Below, in pieces: positions 1-12,152 of a stretch of DNA of 64,000 bases. This DNA is from Nemertoderma westbladi (lineage: Eukaryota; Xenacoelomorpha; Nemertodermatida; Nemertodermatidae): assembly GCA_032718475.1 (NCBI GenBank), contig JAUCBJ010008077.1:1-64000 (forward strand). The letters are read 5' to 3'. Each line of letters opens with the position of its first letter. The first letter of the stretch is position 1. The notes under the pieces were generated by a model. The model ran no database searches. It was not told where the DNA came from and was given only the letters and a program-made list of their open reading frames with translations. The position numbers were made by a program, and so were the translations under genes.

Positions 1-1103
1 TTTCAGGACAAACATGTCCTGAAAGTTGCCCATCCCATTAAGTCCACGGCAACCCCCCCCCCCAGACTTTCTGCATTGTCCATGTAAATGATGAAAATTT
101 GTTTTCTAGACAACATCGAGCCAGACATGTAAGGGGACACTTACACACAGTTCAAAGGCAGAACAGCTGGGGAAACAGAAAGTCATACTTAATAGAAAAA
201 CTGAAGACAGGCATTATAAACAATCCGACAGACAAAAATGTATTTGAGCCTTTAGCTTGTGCGGTCCATTGACTATTGATTTATATACATCACTTAAGGA
301 CTAGAAAGACTTTGTAAACAAAAAGAGGAAAAAATACTATGAAATCATAAAGAAAACGGAATACCCACAGGCCAGAGAACAACAAGCACAATTGGATACA
401 GCCACGACTAATCTTGATGAACATGAAACACATACTGCGTGCGGCAAGACAGGTTGTCCCATGGAAAGGTAAAAATTTCTTCACCCAACAAACAAAGAAT
501 ACTGTGTTGCGAACACATGTCAACTTACAAAGCACACAAAAAAAACAAAAATGCAATGAATCCAACTTAGTAACCAAGGCCTGTGATTAGCTAATTTAGA
601 ATTCATAAACTGTTTGTAGTTGAAAACTTTCTGGATGCCAAGAATGGATTGTACTATTAATAATAAATTCAGACGTAACTAAGTATTTCATTACGGAAAA
701 CAATTAACAAAAAATATATGAATGCTACTTTTTAATATTTTAAATTTGCATTCTTGTTTAAATCAAACAAACATGTAAATAATGAGTTCTGTGGTGTACA
801 TTATCATACATTATCTGGCCCTCAAGCATAGCTGCATAGACCTTGCTTCTTTGTATCTTGACGCAGTGGACAGCGGCCTTGTATTGTACATATCCAACCA
901 GTGTCTATCTCTCTCTGGGAAGCCAAGCACATAATGTAGTGTGAGTTTACTTGTACTGGTAGTAGGTGCCACCACCACCACCATTGCACTGTCGTGTGTA
1001 TGAACAAACATGTCTTGATTATGTGGATTCTATTAGACATATTTTATTTAATTTTGTCAAACATATCAACAATATGCGTATACATACCGAATACGGTATG
1101 TAT
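1..1103. repeat. 1.1-kb direct repeat, copy 1, with terminal hairpins
   Basis: Nearly identical to 3258-4366. The visible differences are a few substitutions and a shorter poly-C run near base 50. The unit begins with a perfect 10-bp stem and 4-base loop (1-24, TTTCAGGACA / TGTCCTGAAA) and ends with another perfect 10-bp stem and 4-base loop (1080-1103, ATACATACCG / CGGTATGTAT), exactly where similarity to copy 2 stops. The left border cannot be judged because the window begins here. No intact gene is visible; a fragmented possible coding stretch is described under copy 2. Confidence 0.9.
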
Positions 1104-1489
1104 GCTGTATGCGGTATGCACCCTGGGCAACATGGAGGGGAGCGTCCTGGGCAACATATGTTCTAAATTCGTGCTCCCGATTGGTTGGCACTATCCTGAT
1201 GATGTGTATTCTGGCAGCCATCATCATCGCTTCCACATTAGTGGCTGACTTTGCCCACCCGACTACATGCCACCCACAATCTCCATACCAATAGAGTTCC
1301 TCAACCACATGGGCCCAGGCATTTAATTTACGGCCGTTCACAAAAGATTATATTTAAAGTGTTACGGGACCAGGGATGACGCCATTGATTGTTATTACAG
1401 GTAAATTTATTATAATAATCCCATACATAATAATATTCTTAAAAGCAAAATTAATAATAAGAGTATGAGAATCAGAGATCAATCTGTGA

Positions 1490-1660
1490 TCAATCAATAG
1501 TCGCGGATTTTAAAACCGCACAAGGAAATAGCATACGTTTTCCACATCCTAACAGTCTTAATTCATCCAGCAACTTGCTACGTGGTACCCTATCGTATGC
1601 TTTAGAGAAATCTATAAAACAAATAAATAATTTATATTTTTTATATATTGCAAAATCAAT
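1490..1660 (-). pseudogene. Reverse-transcriptase fragment of a non-LTR retrotransposon
   Basis: The minus strand reads a short peptide with the RT motif-A signature FIDFSKAYDRVPR, followed by a helix-like LLDELRLLG segment. This is the palm-domain region around the first catalytic aspartate in LINE reverse transcriptases of the L2/CR1/jockey type. Only about 50 residues survive; no FADD box or endonuclease is present. It differs from the RTE-X-like family seen elsewhere here (FVDFFKAFDSV), so it belongs to another LINE family. Confidence 0.6.
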
Positions 1661-2081
1661 GATAAGATGTAATGACAAAATTTGTTCCAAGCAGCCCCAC
1701 TTTGGTTGCCCTCGGAATGCTTATTTATTTTTGATTTGTGCCAAATAAGAAAATAAACTTCCCAACTAAATCCAACAGCAACAAAATAAACCCAAGAAAA
1801 TCCCAACTAAACTCCGGATCCATTAAATATGATGTAAGGCAGGAACACTCTTTCCATTGTCTTCTATTCCCAATTCTTTAACTTTCGACTCATATAATTG
1901 GAAGAAGTTCTCAATTGCTGTATTGTTACATGCAGTTGCCCTTGCAATGGTAAAGGCAATGGTTCTGAACATCATCCGAAGTTGAGGGAGGTAGTTGCTA
2001 AACCTGGAGCCTCTGCATTAGGGTTGGGTCATAAAAATCAAAAGTCTACGAATTACGTAGGAACTTACCCAAAGGGTGAGG

Positions 2082-2393
2082 TTATGTGTCCATAAAACGT
2101 GGACGTTTGATAATGGGATTACTATTATCTTTTATGAAAAATGCCCAGTTAAATTCGGGCTCCAAAACAGCCACTGTTGATCCAATCCCCATGTCATCAA
2201 ATCTAAGAATGTTTGCAGGCCTCGCCAATGTTGTGGTAAACAGGAGGGCAATACTACCAACATCATATGCCAATACTATCGTTCTGTCGAACCGTTTCTC
2301 CATGGAAATGTTCATACATTTGCTGGCGTTTCGCATTTTTTTAAATTCAATACAGTGACGATGACCACTTGTCATCCATGACTGGTTCGTCAC
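2082..2393 (-). CDS. Unidentified ORF / candidate exon
   Basis: A 103-residue open frame of good complexity, ending with RPRFMDT and a stop. The central part (AYDVGSIALLFTT, then DDMGIGSTVAVLEPEFNWAFF) alternates hydrophobic strands and turns, which would suit a small beta-barrel or OB-like fold, but I recognise no family. A donor-like GTAAGT lies just past the stop on the minus strand, so the true reading may splice out earlier. The frame is much longer than chance would give in this AT-rich context. It may be an exon of a host gene or a captured fragment between the two 1.1-kb repeats. Confidence 0.3.
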   Translation of the reverse strand: MTNQSWMTSGHRHCIEFKKMRNASKCMNISMEKRFDRTIVLAYDVGSIALLFTTTLARPANILRFDDMGIGSTVAVLEPEFNWAFFIKDNSNPIIKRPRFMDT

Positions 2394-2399
2394 CAGCTA

Positions 2400-3257
2400 G
2401 AAGCCAAGCGCTTATCAGCCCATTGAAGGACCTCCTTTTGAAGGGATGTTCCCCAATCACCACGTTATCCATAATCTGCATAAAATAGTTGTAATTATTT
2501 CTATATTTTGTTTAATTTTATATTTGTATTTTATATTAATTAAGTAAATTAATGAATTAAAATGAAACTTTATGACGTAAAATATAACTACATAATTTAT
2601 ACCACATATTAAGGATAGGTGTAGAGCACATCCACCGTTGGAAATCCTCCAACATATTCCCCTCCCGACTCGAATCCCGAAATGGAAGTAGATATGTTCA
2701 ACGTTGATGAGATCAATGACGAGGACATTGTAGCTACATTTGAACAAAAGGGAGGGGTTGGCCCTACATTATTCGCAATTAGATATTCTGGAATGTTTTG
2801 AATTAAAATTAATTGTTTTGGCATAACCTACCTATATTGTTAACATTGTTCATGCAATATTTTTTTACTAGCTATTGATATAATCTATTTGAAATCTATT
2901 CTATAATGTTTTATAACTATTTATTTATGATTGGGTCGCAATTGTTCGGGTCGCAATTGTCCGGGTGGACAAAACTTCATAATTATTACATAAATTTAAA
3001 TTTAAAACAAAATATATTGAAAATTAAATCTAAAATAACCTGTTACTTCGAGTCTGATCGCGTTAGTGAATTTTATTTATCATTTTTGAATAGGTTTAAT
3101 TATTGTTTTCAACTATAATACATATGCCTAAATTTAAAAACACTTACTCTCATCTGGTTTAGTGTGAAAAAGAGCGACGTGAACTGCCACGACGAAAATA
3201 CGTGTGGCAGAACATGACCAGACGATCGGTAGTGATGTCCTGCAACAGGATCAACAT
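2400..3257. other. AT-rich stretch without recognisable gene
   Basis: Only a short minus-strand open frame (2609-2824) and A/T-rich sequence are visible. No RNA gene, TIR or tandem array was seen. Confidence 0.5.
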
Positions 3258-4366
3258 TTCAGGACAAACATGTCCTGAAAGTTGCCCATCCCATTAAGTC
3301 CACGGCAACATCCCCCCCCCCCCCCCAGACTTTCTGCATTGTCCATGTAAATGATGAAAATTTGTTTTCTAGACAACATCGAGCCAGACATGTAAGGGGA
3401 CACTTACACACAGTTCAAAGGCAGAACAGCTGGGGAAACAGAAAGTCATACTTAATAGAAAAACTGAAGACAGGCATTATAAACAATCCGACAGACAAAA
3501 ATGTATTTGAGCCTTTAGCTTGTGCGGTCCATTGACTATTGATTTATATACATCACTTAAGGACTACAAAGACTTTGTAAACAAAAAGAGGAAAAAATAC
3601 TATGAAATCATAAAGAAAACGGAATACCCACAGGCCAGAGAACAACAAGCACAATTGGATACAGCCACGACTAATCTTGATGAACATGAAACACATACTG
3701 CGTGCGGCAAGACAGGTTGTCCCATGGAAAGGTAAAAATTTCTTCACCCAACAAACAAAGAATACTGTGTTGCGAACACATGTCAACTTACAAAGCACAC
3801 AAAAAAAACAAAAATGCAATGAATCCAACTTAGTAACCAAGGCCTGTGATTAGCTAATTTAGAATTCATAAGCTGTTTGTAGTTGAGAACTTTCTGGATG
3901 CCAAGAATGGATTGTACTATTAATAATAAATTCAGACGTAACTAAGTATTTCATTACGGAAAACAATTAACAAAAAATATATGAATGCTACTTTTTAATA
4001 TTTTAAATTTGCATTCTTGTTTAAATCAAACAAACATGTAAATAATGAGTTCTGTGGTGTACATTATCATACATTATCTGGCCCTCAAGCATAGCTGCAT
4101 AGACCTTGCTTCTTTGTATCTTGACGCAGTGGACAGCGGCCTTGTATTGTACATATCCAACCAGTGTCTATCTCTCTCTGGGAAGCCAAGCACATAATGT
4201 AGTGTGAGTTTACTTGTACTGGTAGTAGGTGCCACCACCACCACCATTGCACTGTCGTGTGTATGAACAAACATGTCTTGATTATGTGGATTCTATTAGA
4301 CATATTTTATTTAATTTTGTCAAACATATCAACAATATGCGTATACATACCGAATACGGTATGTAT
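3258..4366. repeat. 1.1-kb direct repeat, copy 2, with terminal hairpins
   Basis: Second copy of 1-1103. It opens with the 10-bp/4-base hairpin at 3258-3281 and closes with the hairpin ending at 4366, after which the copies diverge at once. Inside, the plus strand has two adjoining coding-like pieces in different frames. One is around 3400-3535 (ending EPLACAVH then stop) and the other is 3520-3735 (lysine-rich, ending ETHTACGKTGCPMER). Together they look like a frameshifted fragment of an unknown protein. Copy spacing is 3257 bp. Either a segmental duplication or the long terminal repeats of an element is possible; no TG...CA ends or primer-binding site were seen. Confidence 0.9.
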
Positions 4367-4500
4367 TCGGATCTACCACAGCAGTAACACTTAAGAGGGA
4401 AATTGTAGTCGGAAATATCCTAACTCAAAAAATGGGGAGGAGATGAGAAGGAGTTGTAGTGACATAATTCTACATTTGAAAGGGGTATATTCACACATGT

Positions 4501-4963
4501 CTCAAAAGTTAGGCGAGGCTACTAGTACATAAATATTACACCAAAATCATACATACTTCAACATTTTCGCAATTGGACAGTCATACATAAAGTATTTCGA
4601 TAATAATGGTGGGAGGTAGGGGAGAGGGTGATGAATATTTATATAGTTTAACAAAAATATACTAACGAAAAAACAGACAAACCAACATACTATTGTAATA
4701 TCGACAAGCGTCAAAATTTCCAATAAAATTTCTCAAAAGTTAGGCGAGGCTACTAGTACATAAATATTACACCAAAATCATACATACTTCAACATTTTCG
4801 CAATTGGACAGTCATACATAAAGTATTTCGATAATAATGGTGGGAGGTAGGGGAGAGGGTGATGAATATTTATATAGTTTAACAAAAATATACTAACGAA
4901 AAAACAGACAAACCAACATACTATTGTAATATCGACAAGCGTCAAAATTTCCAATAAAATTTC
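4501..4963. repeat. 231-bp perfect tandem duplication
   Basis: The block starting CTCAAAAGTTAGGCGAGGC at 4501 is repeated head-to-tail from 4732 with no difference I could find. It contains no ORF. The identity implies a very recent duplication or an assembly artefact. Confidence 0.92.
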
Positions 4964-6620
4964 ATGTCGATGATCAAAAAAAAAACTGTAAAATAATTTA
5001 TTAATTTTTATAACTTTTATTAATAAAATTAACTAACATTCATTGCAGCATTCCCAATGAACATGGCGGTAAAGTCATTGGATTTGAATGCATTTAATCT
5101 CAAATCTTTTCCGTCGGCATCCAATGGTAGATTTGGAAGTACTAAGTCACATTCTATTACCCATACTTTGTTATTTGATAAGTTTCTGTGAAAATATATG
5201 GGCACTTATGATAAAGGCCATATATGCCTTTACATACCGCGCCATTATGAGTAGCTACAATATCAATCTAAAATTTAAACAATGATATTATAAAATAGTT
5301 ATATCATGTATAATATTATACTACAGTAATTTTAATATACTGACAGTAAAACAAATCCGCCTCCGCTTTACAGGTTTTGCTTTTTTTAAACCGCTATTTC
5401 GAAAATGACAATAAAAATATACTTCCATGGTTCATGAAAAAATTTTGTATTAAATAGCAATTATTATTATCATATGATAATATTGTTTGAAGGTCCTACC
5501 TACAATAACAAAATCGCTATCATTTGACTAATAAATACGATTTGATAATTATCTTTGTTTACAGCTAAAATTTAAATAAAATATTTATGTTAATATTTCT
5601 TCAATTTAACTTCAAATATAAAATATCCATTGAAAAAATTTAATAAAAATTTATATTAAATATTGTATACTTATAATTATATAGTAATTAGTATGGTTAT
5701 TAAATAAATATAAAAATAATTTATATTTTAATAATGTAGTTAAAATTGAAATCTACAACAATTAACTGAACTTACACCTCGCAATACTAGATCTTCGACA
5801 TTGACACTAAACGGTGTCATGTCTTCCACCAAAGCGGTTACATTTATTTCACGAAGAGGTTGCATTGTCATAATAATAAGAAGAGGCTTCATGACAACTA
5901 CTATAATCGGTACATTGTGGGAGGTGTCACCTCTAAATGCAGGCTCGTACAATCAAATCTTACTTCCAATTCCGACATTCGGTTGAAATAAATTCCGACT
6001 CTGCTCGTTACCATGATTTATAACCATAAAAAGCATCGATGATGTCAAATCTCTGAAAAAAATTTATTTAAAATAAAATATATTTTTCAAAAGTACATGA
6101 CCATATAAGAAATTCCACAAATAATAGACATGATATAATAAATACAAAAATAGAAACACTAGTATGGAAATTTAAAAACTTTCAAATTAAGAGTCTTTCC
6201 AAAAAAAGTAACTTCTATTTATAAAAAATAAAAAAACTATCAAGATATGATGCGTATTATTTAGGTATCTCATCAAAAATAAAACAAAATAATTTCAAAT
6301 AAAATTAAGCCTCACAAAAGGAAAAACTGCTGCGTTAGAGCAAAACATATTTCGATAAATTAATTAGCAAAAGCCAACACACCTACGCTACATAAATTTT
6401 TTAAAGATTATTATATCAACGAATATAACTGCAGTTCTAACATTTGTAAACTTCAATTCAAAAAAACTTCGATTTAAAAAAATCCATCGATTTTAAATAC
6501 TGCAAAATAGAATACACTTACAGATTAGCATATAAAAATTACTTTTAATTTCCATAACTATTACTCCAATTAGAAATATTGATAATAATCAAAAATGGAA
6601 TTAAAAATTTATTTAAGTTA
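4964..6620. other. Gene-poor AT-rich DNA
   Basis: Very A/T-rich sequence with only short chance frames. A slightly more GC-rich patch at 5740-5990 has overlapping open frames on both strands but no recognisable protein. No RNA gene or repeat array was seen. Confidence 0.5.
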
Positions 6621-7260
6621 ATAAAAAGGGGAATTATTCGATGAGGAGATCTTATTCTAAGAAATACGGTAAGCCAAATTCGTGGTCAGTTGAAAAGCCG
6701 GGTCAAAACGTGGGAGGATATCGAGGTAGTCGTAGTCAAGTGAAAAGCCGGGTCAAAACATGGGTGGATATCAAGGTAATCGCGGTCGTGTGAAGAAAAT
6801 AAGCTCAAATTAAGGGTAGGCTGAACAAGTAATCGTGGTAAGTGGAGAACAGTGTCGTAAACGTAATAATCAAAGCAAAATAATAAATACAGAATTCAAA
6901 TCAAAAAATATATAAATGCCAACAAAATAATAAAAGAACAGGGAACTATTTAAAATATTGTTCCTTCTTTTATACTCATTTAACAGCTGATATTGATAAT
7001 CAGCTGTGTCAAAGCCACTTCAGTTTCTAATTATAGTCTTCAGTTTCGAATATTAATTAAAAAAGTTGTCCAACATAGTGGTTTAACAACAGTACTCCCT
7101 TATGATGATGACTAACAAGGCAACAGTTCTAATTAACACGTTGTTTGTTACATAACGTTATATATTATGTTGTACTAACTATAGTGTATTGGTTTAATAA
7201 AATAAAATACACTTTACATCAATTTCCTCTTGACCTAAATTAAAACAAACAAACAGGTTG
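6621..7260 (-). repeat. Dispersed repeat, copy A (inverted partner at 26487-27073)
   Basis: Conserved blocks match the reverse complement of 26487-27073 from AATAAAAAGGGGAATTATTC through CAGCTGATATTG to AATTAAAACAA. In the other copy's orientation it carries a TATA-like box (GAGTATAAAAGAAGG) after an AT-rich segment, then a C-rich segment, so it could be a solo LTR or other promoter-bearing repeat. Around 6695-6790 copy A has an internal partial tandem duplication of about 50 bp containing GTGAAAAGCCGGGTCAAAAC. No target duplication was identified. Confidence 0.8.
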
Positions 7261-8101
7261 TAAAAGCTTTTGCGGACATAACAAGTCATTTTTACGCAAT
7301 GCGCAGAATACTCTAAAATAGCCCTAAATTTATCCAATACGCGACCGGAAGGAATTAGAGCCAGGATGACGAAATCTGTCAGTTGATTCTTTGTGGACGT
7401 GGAGGTTCTTTGTTCGGCCTTATTCAGCCAATCAGAGCAATTTTCCCTTTTTGTCTAACAGAAACCTATGGAAACTCGATGCATTACAGTCTTTGTTTGC
7501 TATTTTCTGAGCATCAGAGCCAGCTCGGAATTTTTCTGTGCTTCTGTGTGGAAGTTTCAGACTTTGGCCTAATTTTTTTAAACTTCCATACAGTATATTT
7601 CATCTACATTTCATCACTACATTGAGAGTAAGAAAAAAGACAAAATGAAAAGAAACATGCGTAACTCCGAGGAATACTGCTATTATACTGCTATACGGCC
7701 AGTCAACCATGTCAAACGCTCCCCCCCCCCCCCCCCCATTAATTAAGCAATCTGATGTAAAACCGAATTCAACATCTGATTTACCACCCTTCAACTTAGA
7801 AATCGCCTCAGCTACCAAATTGGCAGAAACAGACATACTTTCGTCAATAACAAGATTTTGCAATTCTGAAATAGTTTAGAATCAACGATTATAATATATA
7901 TTAAAAATCTGAAAAAATGAACAACAGAGGGTGGCATACACTACACCAATAATATAATATTTTTTTCAGATTATTAAATCGCCATTTATATTTACTAATA
8001 AAATAAAGTACAAAGCGGTTTGGTTGAATGGCTTAGTGTGGAGTGGGGTGGTGGGAAGAATATGGAAGTTTATAGAAGAACAAACAATAATTCTTATGAC
8101 A
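7261..8101. other. No gene recognised; poly-C run
   Basis: Contains an 80-codon plus-strand frame (7383-7625) of hydrophobic, cysteine-rich composition with no recognisable motif, and a poly-C run near 7721-7738. Nothing else is supported. Confidence 0.4.
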
Positions 8102-8711
8102 TTATGTAATAAGCCTCTCTTCAATAAACTCCTTTACTTTATTCGGTTCTGATGGCCATATATATGATATATGGGCATCAGCCTCTGCTGATATGGTTGT
8201 CTCCCCATCCGCCTGTGTGATGGTACCCCACATCAACCATCCCACTACAGACAAACCACTTTCTCTATTGATTCTTCCTGCAATACTTTTTCTCTGCATT
8301 CTTCAAGGCTGGAACACCGAAATTACCAAGAGGTAAAGCCAGCGGAGAAGGATTAATAAAAAGTTTTGATAGATTGAAAGAGAATAGCCCATCCTCGGCT
8401 TCTGGAAATCCTGGAATTTCTGGATTGATAAACATTCCAGCACACCAGTTGGCTGAACGCCTGCTCTTATAATAATACACACATACTGCCTCCTTGGTGC
8501 TGGCAGGTTTATCGCACAGCAGCCCACTATACCTCTCCCCTACAACACACACCCCGGAGATACTGACTTTTACACACTTGTAGCTAAACATATGAGTGTC
8601 AGTATTGCCAGGGTATTGGTTGTAGGGGACGTAGGGAACTTCGTACGCTGGGCCAGGGGTTAGTTTTATAAGGGATCCAGTATGTATAATGGGATTAGAC
8701 GAGTCGTTGCT
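8102..8711 (-). pseudogene. Unidentified gene broken by one frameshift
   Basis: Two minus-strand frames abut. The first reads from MSNDSSNPIIHTGS (near 8711) to GNFGVPALKNAEK. The second continues from about 8290 as SIAGRINRESGLSVVGWL and ends EFIEERLIT with a stop at 8102. They join at an AAAAA run near 8293, so one extra A probably broke a protein of roughly 200 residues. Composition is that of a globular protein (many Gly, Pro, Tyr, Trp and few Lys), quite unlike the AT-rich surroundings. I do not recognise the family. The upstream 30 codons are probably not coding. It could also be one exon of a larger gene or a mobile-element structural protein. Confidence 0.45.
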
Positions 8712-9240
8712 CATATATTTACAGTTGAAATATGCAATCCATAATCCACAATATACAATCCACGATCGTGTATCATGGACTTCCTTTGTTCGCAATTTCA
8801 ATTTATCCTGATTTTACCTTTAAAACCTACGCAAATGGAGTTGAGGTTAGAATTCTCAGTTTATCTAAGAATAGAGTTTTTAATCTCAAAAAAAACATAT
8901 TTTGGATGAAGCCGTTCGTCAGTTGACTACGCTTAGTAAGACACCAGGACATAAAGAGGAGATCATAATTCGAAACATGGAGCTCTTGGGATGTTGTCAA
9001 TTTGGAGGGCGCAATTATTATATGATGGCGGGCCTTTGATCTAGAACTCGATACATGATATCTTGTTGCCATTATCTCGTCATGATATTGACGTCACACC
9101 TCTCCTTTGTTCTTCCTCTAACATATGAACACTTTCCATTGTCATATTTAATCATCTACCTCTATAAAAAGCTATCATGATGGCTACGGTTCACTCTAGA
9201 AACATTTCCATATAACTTTTTATCCTTTTCTGTCATCTAA
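8712..9240. other. No feature recognised
   Basis: Short overlapping frames on both strands with no recognisable protein, repeat or RNA gene. Confidence 0.4.
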
Positions 9241-10132
9241 TTACAATTTTTTCTTACATATAAGAATATATTTACTTTTTGTATTAACTTCGCCAAACCC
9301 TTCAGCTAATTTGCCATGAAATACCGAATCTTCAACAAACTGAAATGTATACTCTTCATTCCAACGAAATGAAGCTTTCATTACTGACCTACATCTTTTT
9401 GTGTTAAAATTCAATTGTATAACACATTGCAGTAAGAAGTTACCATGTTCAGTGGGCAAACGCTCACCTCTACCATTATTGTAAGATTTACAAATAACGA
9501 ATATATCCTTGCCTGGAATGTGATTCATCATTTCAACATTATCAACCATATCAACTGTAGGAACAAGATCACAAATATCTCCTGCAACCTGATCTGCGAC
9601 CATATCACCTAAATGTAAGTGGCCTAAAACCACAATAATTTTCTCCAGGCAATCAGTAACATTCGTATTAGACAGATTGTTTCCCAATTTTTATCACTCA
9701 TTGCTCTCTTATAACAATATCAATATGTATCATATGTCATATGTGCTGTATCAATATGTATTGCTCCTTGTAAATTATCCTTTATTTTATCAGGTGGCGG
9801 CAAATCATGTCTTTACAACTTCCACGTAATTAATTATCTTCTAGGTTAGGTCTACCATCCCTAACGAATTCAATAACATCCACTCTGAATTCCAACATTA
9901 ATCGATTAGCCTTCTCTAATCTGTTATCATCGTAAAAACAAATGGAAACTGAATCCGCGGATCCAAATCTATGAATGTTGAAGATATGCTGTTGTAACCA
10001 CCTTTTGCATTTATCGTCCGATACGAATTCACATGCTATCCAACTCTTGGTTCTCTAATTACATGGGGTGATATCTTTGCCATAGATAATACATCTGGCC
10101 ACGCGATAAAGTATCTTGCATTACCGTCACCT
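9241..10132 (-). pseudogene. Unidentified protein-coding region, interrupted
   Basis: On the minus strand an acceptor-like ATACATTACAG precedes GTGACGGTAATGC near 10132. From there a coding-like stretch can be read (ARYFIAWPDVLSMAKISPHV, then after a frameshift CKRWLQQHIFNIHRFGSADS and EFVRDGRPNLED). A continuous 148-codon frame follows from 9687 to 9241 (MGNNLSNTNVTDCLEKIIVV to YILICKKKL stop). The segments have normal protein composition but stops or shifts near 10045 and 9780-9690. I recognise no domain. It is either a decayed gene or several exons with unrecognised introns. Confidence 0.4.
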
Positions 10133-10329
10133 GTAATGTATTTAAAACTTTTTTAAATATAAAGATTAAATAAAATATAACATCAAACAAAAAAAAATTT
10201 AAAAAAAGACTGCAGACACAACGGATGTGTCTCTGTCTATATGACAGTGATTTCTAACAAACTATTAATTTAGTGTTTGTTTATTTAAGAGATTGACACA
10301 GTGAGTAAAGGTAAGTAAGAGTAAGGGTG

Positions 10330-10398
10330 TGTTAAAGTATGTCACGCAAATTTTCCCGACCCCCCCCCCCCTCCCTATTGCGTGAAATACTTTATACT
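10330..10398. mobile_element. Short hairpin element (MITE-like) with poly-C loop
   Basis: GTTAAAGTATGTCACGCAA is followed after a poly-C run by TTGCGTGAAATACTTTATAC, an imperfect inverted repeat of about 20 bp (about 16 of 20 positions pair). The C tract is in the loop. This looks like a tiny non-autonomous DNA transposon or its remnant. No target duplication was assigned. Confidence 0.5.
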
Positions 10399-10678
10399 AC
10401 TACTTTTTTTTATTTATTATTATTATTATTACCTTTAATCCAGGCCTTTGCCCATAAAAACGAGTAAAACAAGCACACAAACAATCAAGCACAGAGTATG
10501 AGTAAGTAGGTCACTGAAATCTTACCTAAGAATACGTGATATTGAGTTAATACTACAAGTACGCGAGATCTCATGTAAAATAGAATTGCAAGTTGTGTCA
10601 ATTCTACGCAATAAACTTTGTTTGGAACGGTACCGAATATGGCAAAACATTGGAAGGTTTAACCTTCCGAATTGTAGA

Positions 10679-10888
10679 GACATACTTGCATACTACTACG
10701 ACTAGGATCGGCATGCTGCATTGCAGCTGCATTTTTAAGTATGCTGTGCCGGCTTGTCGACAAAATTACGCCGCCACAACTCCCTATCACCCATAACATT
10801 TGCTAGATCATCCGCATCTTCAAGGCCATTGTCCTTTAAGATGCGTCTCAAGAAAGTCATGGGCTGACCAGCATGGATTGACATACTT
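10679..10888 (-). mobile_element. 5'-truncated LINE 3' end with short target duplication
   Basis: Bases 10688-10879 match the last ~190 bp of the RTE-X-like LINE copies here (compare 14486-14690), beginning with the (CTA)n tail and GGATCGGCATGCTGCATTGC. GACATACTT occurs at both edges (10679-10687 and 10880-10888), a likely 9-bp target-site duplication. Only the C-terminal codons and 3' UTR are represented. Confidence 0.75.
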
Positions 10889-11108
10889 TATGAACACCCC
10901 CGTGCCCGTATATCAATAGTAAGTTGTATTATCGTTACATAGCTGTAAAGCATACACCACAATTTAATAAAAATTGTTTGATAATGAAAAATTTAAGTAC
11001 TAGTTATATTTTGGGAAAAAAAAATTTCAATACTATATATTATTGGCTGATAACATATTGGTATTAACTGTGACTTGTAGACTCTCCCAATAATTTTGCA
11101 GATAGGGT

Positions 11109-11345
11109 GGGAAACTGGAGGCAATAAAAATTCATCCCTCTCCAGGGGAAATTGGACGCAAATAACAGATGATTACTCTCAAAAATAAAACTGTAACCTG
11201 TTTTATTGTATTTAGTTTTTTGTTTTGGTTAAAAAAACGTGCCACTGTAACCTGCTCCTTTCCAAAAAATTAGAATTTAACATTGAGGCGGGATATTAAT
11301 TCGCCAAGGCGGGTTTTGCGTCCAGTTCCCCCCCCCCCCCCCCTG
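11109..11345. mobile_element. Inverted-repeat element candidate with poly-C end
   Basis: GGGAAACTGGAGGCAATAAAA near the left edge is roughly the reverse complement of TTTTGCGTCCAGTTCCC near 11313-11330, next to a poly-C run. A further related motif (GAAATTGGACGCAAATAAC) lies inside. This suggests a ~230-bp non-autonomous DNA transposon; ends and target duplication are uncertain. Confidence 0.4.
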
Positions 11346-11929
11346 TCTCTAATTTTGCAATAGCTTCTTTTTCGATGTTTGTAACATAATATTCTAAATA
11401 AATATTTATGCTATAAAAATAAAAATAAATGACCTATACAACATATTTTTTTTATTATTTTTTATTTTATATTTTTTTAACTTTACATGTTACAAAAATT
11501 AATTGCACACCACTTACGTCGAAAAGGGTCTATAAAGCAGATGCCACCTATCTATAAAGTGATATCAGATTCTTAGTAGTAACGGCGTGCACCATGAAAT
11601 GACCTCAGATATATTTATCCTCACAAATACTTGCAAATGTTTGTAAAATAAGTAATAATAATAATAATAATAATAATAATATATATTTATATCGCGCCTT
11701 TAAGAATAAAAATATACTTGCAAGGCGCCAGCAATAACGATATGAAAGTCATTAAGGTATACACGAATACATAAATGAAGAAGAGTATACATAGAGAAGG
11801 TATACATAAATGATAGAATTCATAGAATTTAAGTACTTGATATGAATAAACTAACGGCCACCATCTCCTTTAGATAAATATTTCGAACATTCAGCATATA
11901 AAATATAATATCCATTCTGACACTCAACC
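11346..11929. other. AT-rich spacer with (AAT)n microsatellite
   Basis: Contains an (ATA/AAT)n run near 11650-11685. No gene was seen. Confidence 0.5.
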
Positions 11930-12152
11930 TAGAATTAAAAAAAATAAATAAAAGATTCCTTTAAAATACTATATGCAAAATGTACGCGTTGTATAGGTAC
12001 TAGAATTAAAATAAATAAATAAAAGATTCCTTTAAAATACTACATGCAAAATGTACGCGTTGTATAGGTACTAGAATTAAAATAAATAAATAAAAGAATC
12101 CTTGAAAATACTACATGCAAAATACATGCAAAATGTACGCGTTGTATAGGTA
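11930..12152. repeat. Three tandem copies of a ~71-bp unit
   Basis: The unit TAGAATTAAAATAAATAAAT...ACGCGTTGTATAGGTAC recurs at 11930, 12001 and 12072. The last copy has an internal 9-bp duplication of ACATGCAAA. Non-coding. Confidence 0.9.

Noticed and set aside
811-1040. Overlapping minus-strand frames in the 1.1-kb repeat
   Set aside because: They recur only because the whole repeat is duplicated. The (CCA)n microsatellite inside encodes the poly-Trp/Val runs; no protein motif is present.
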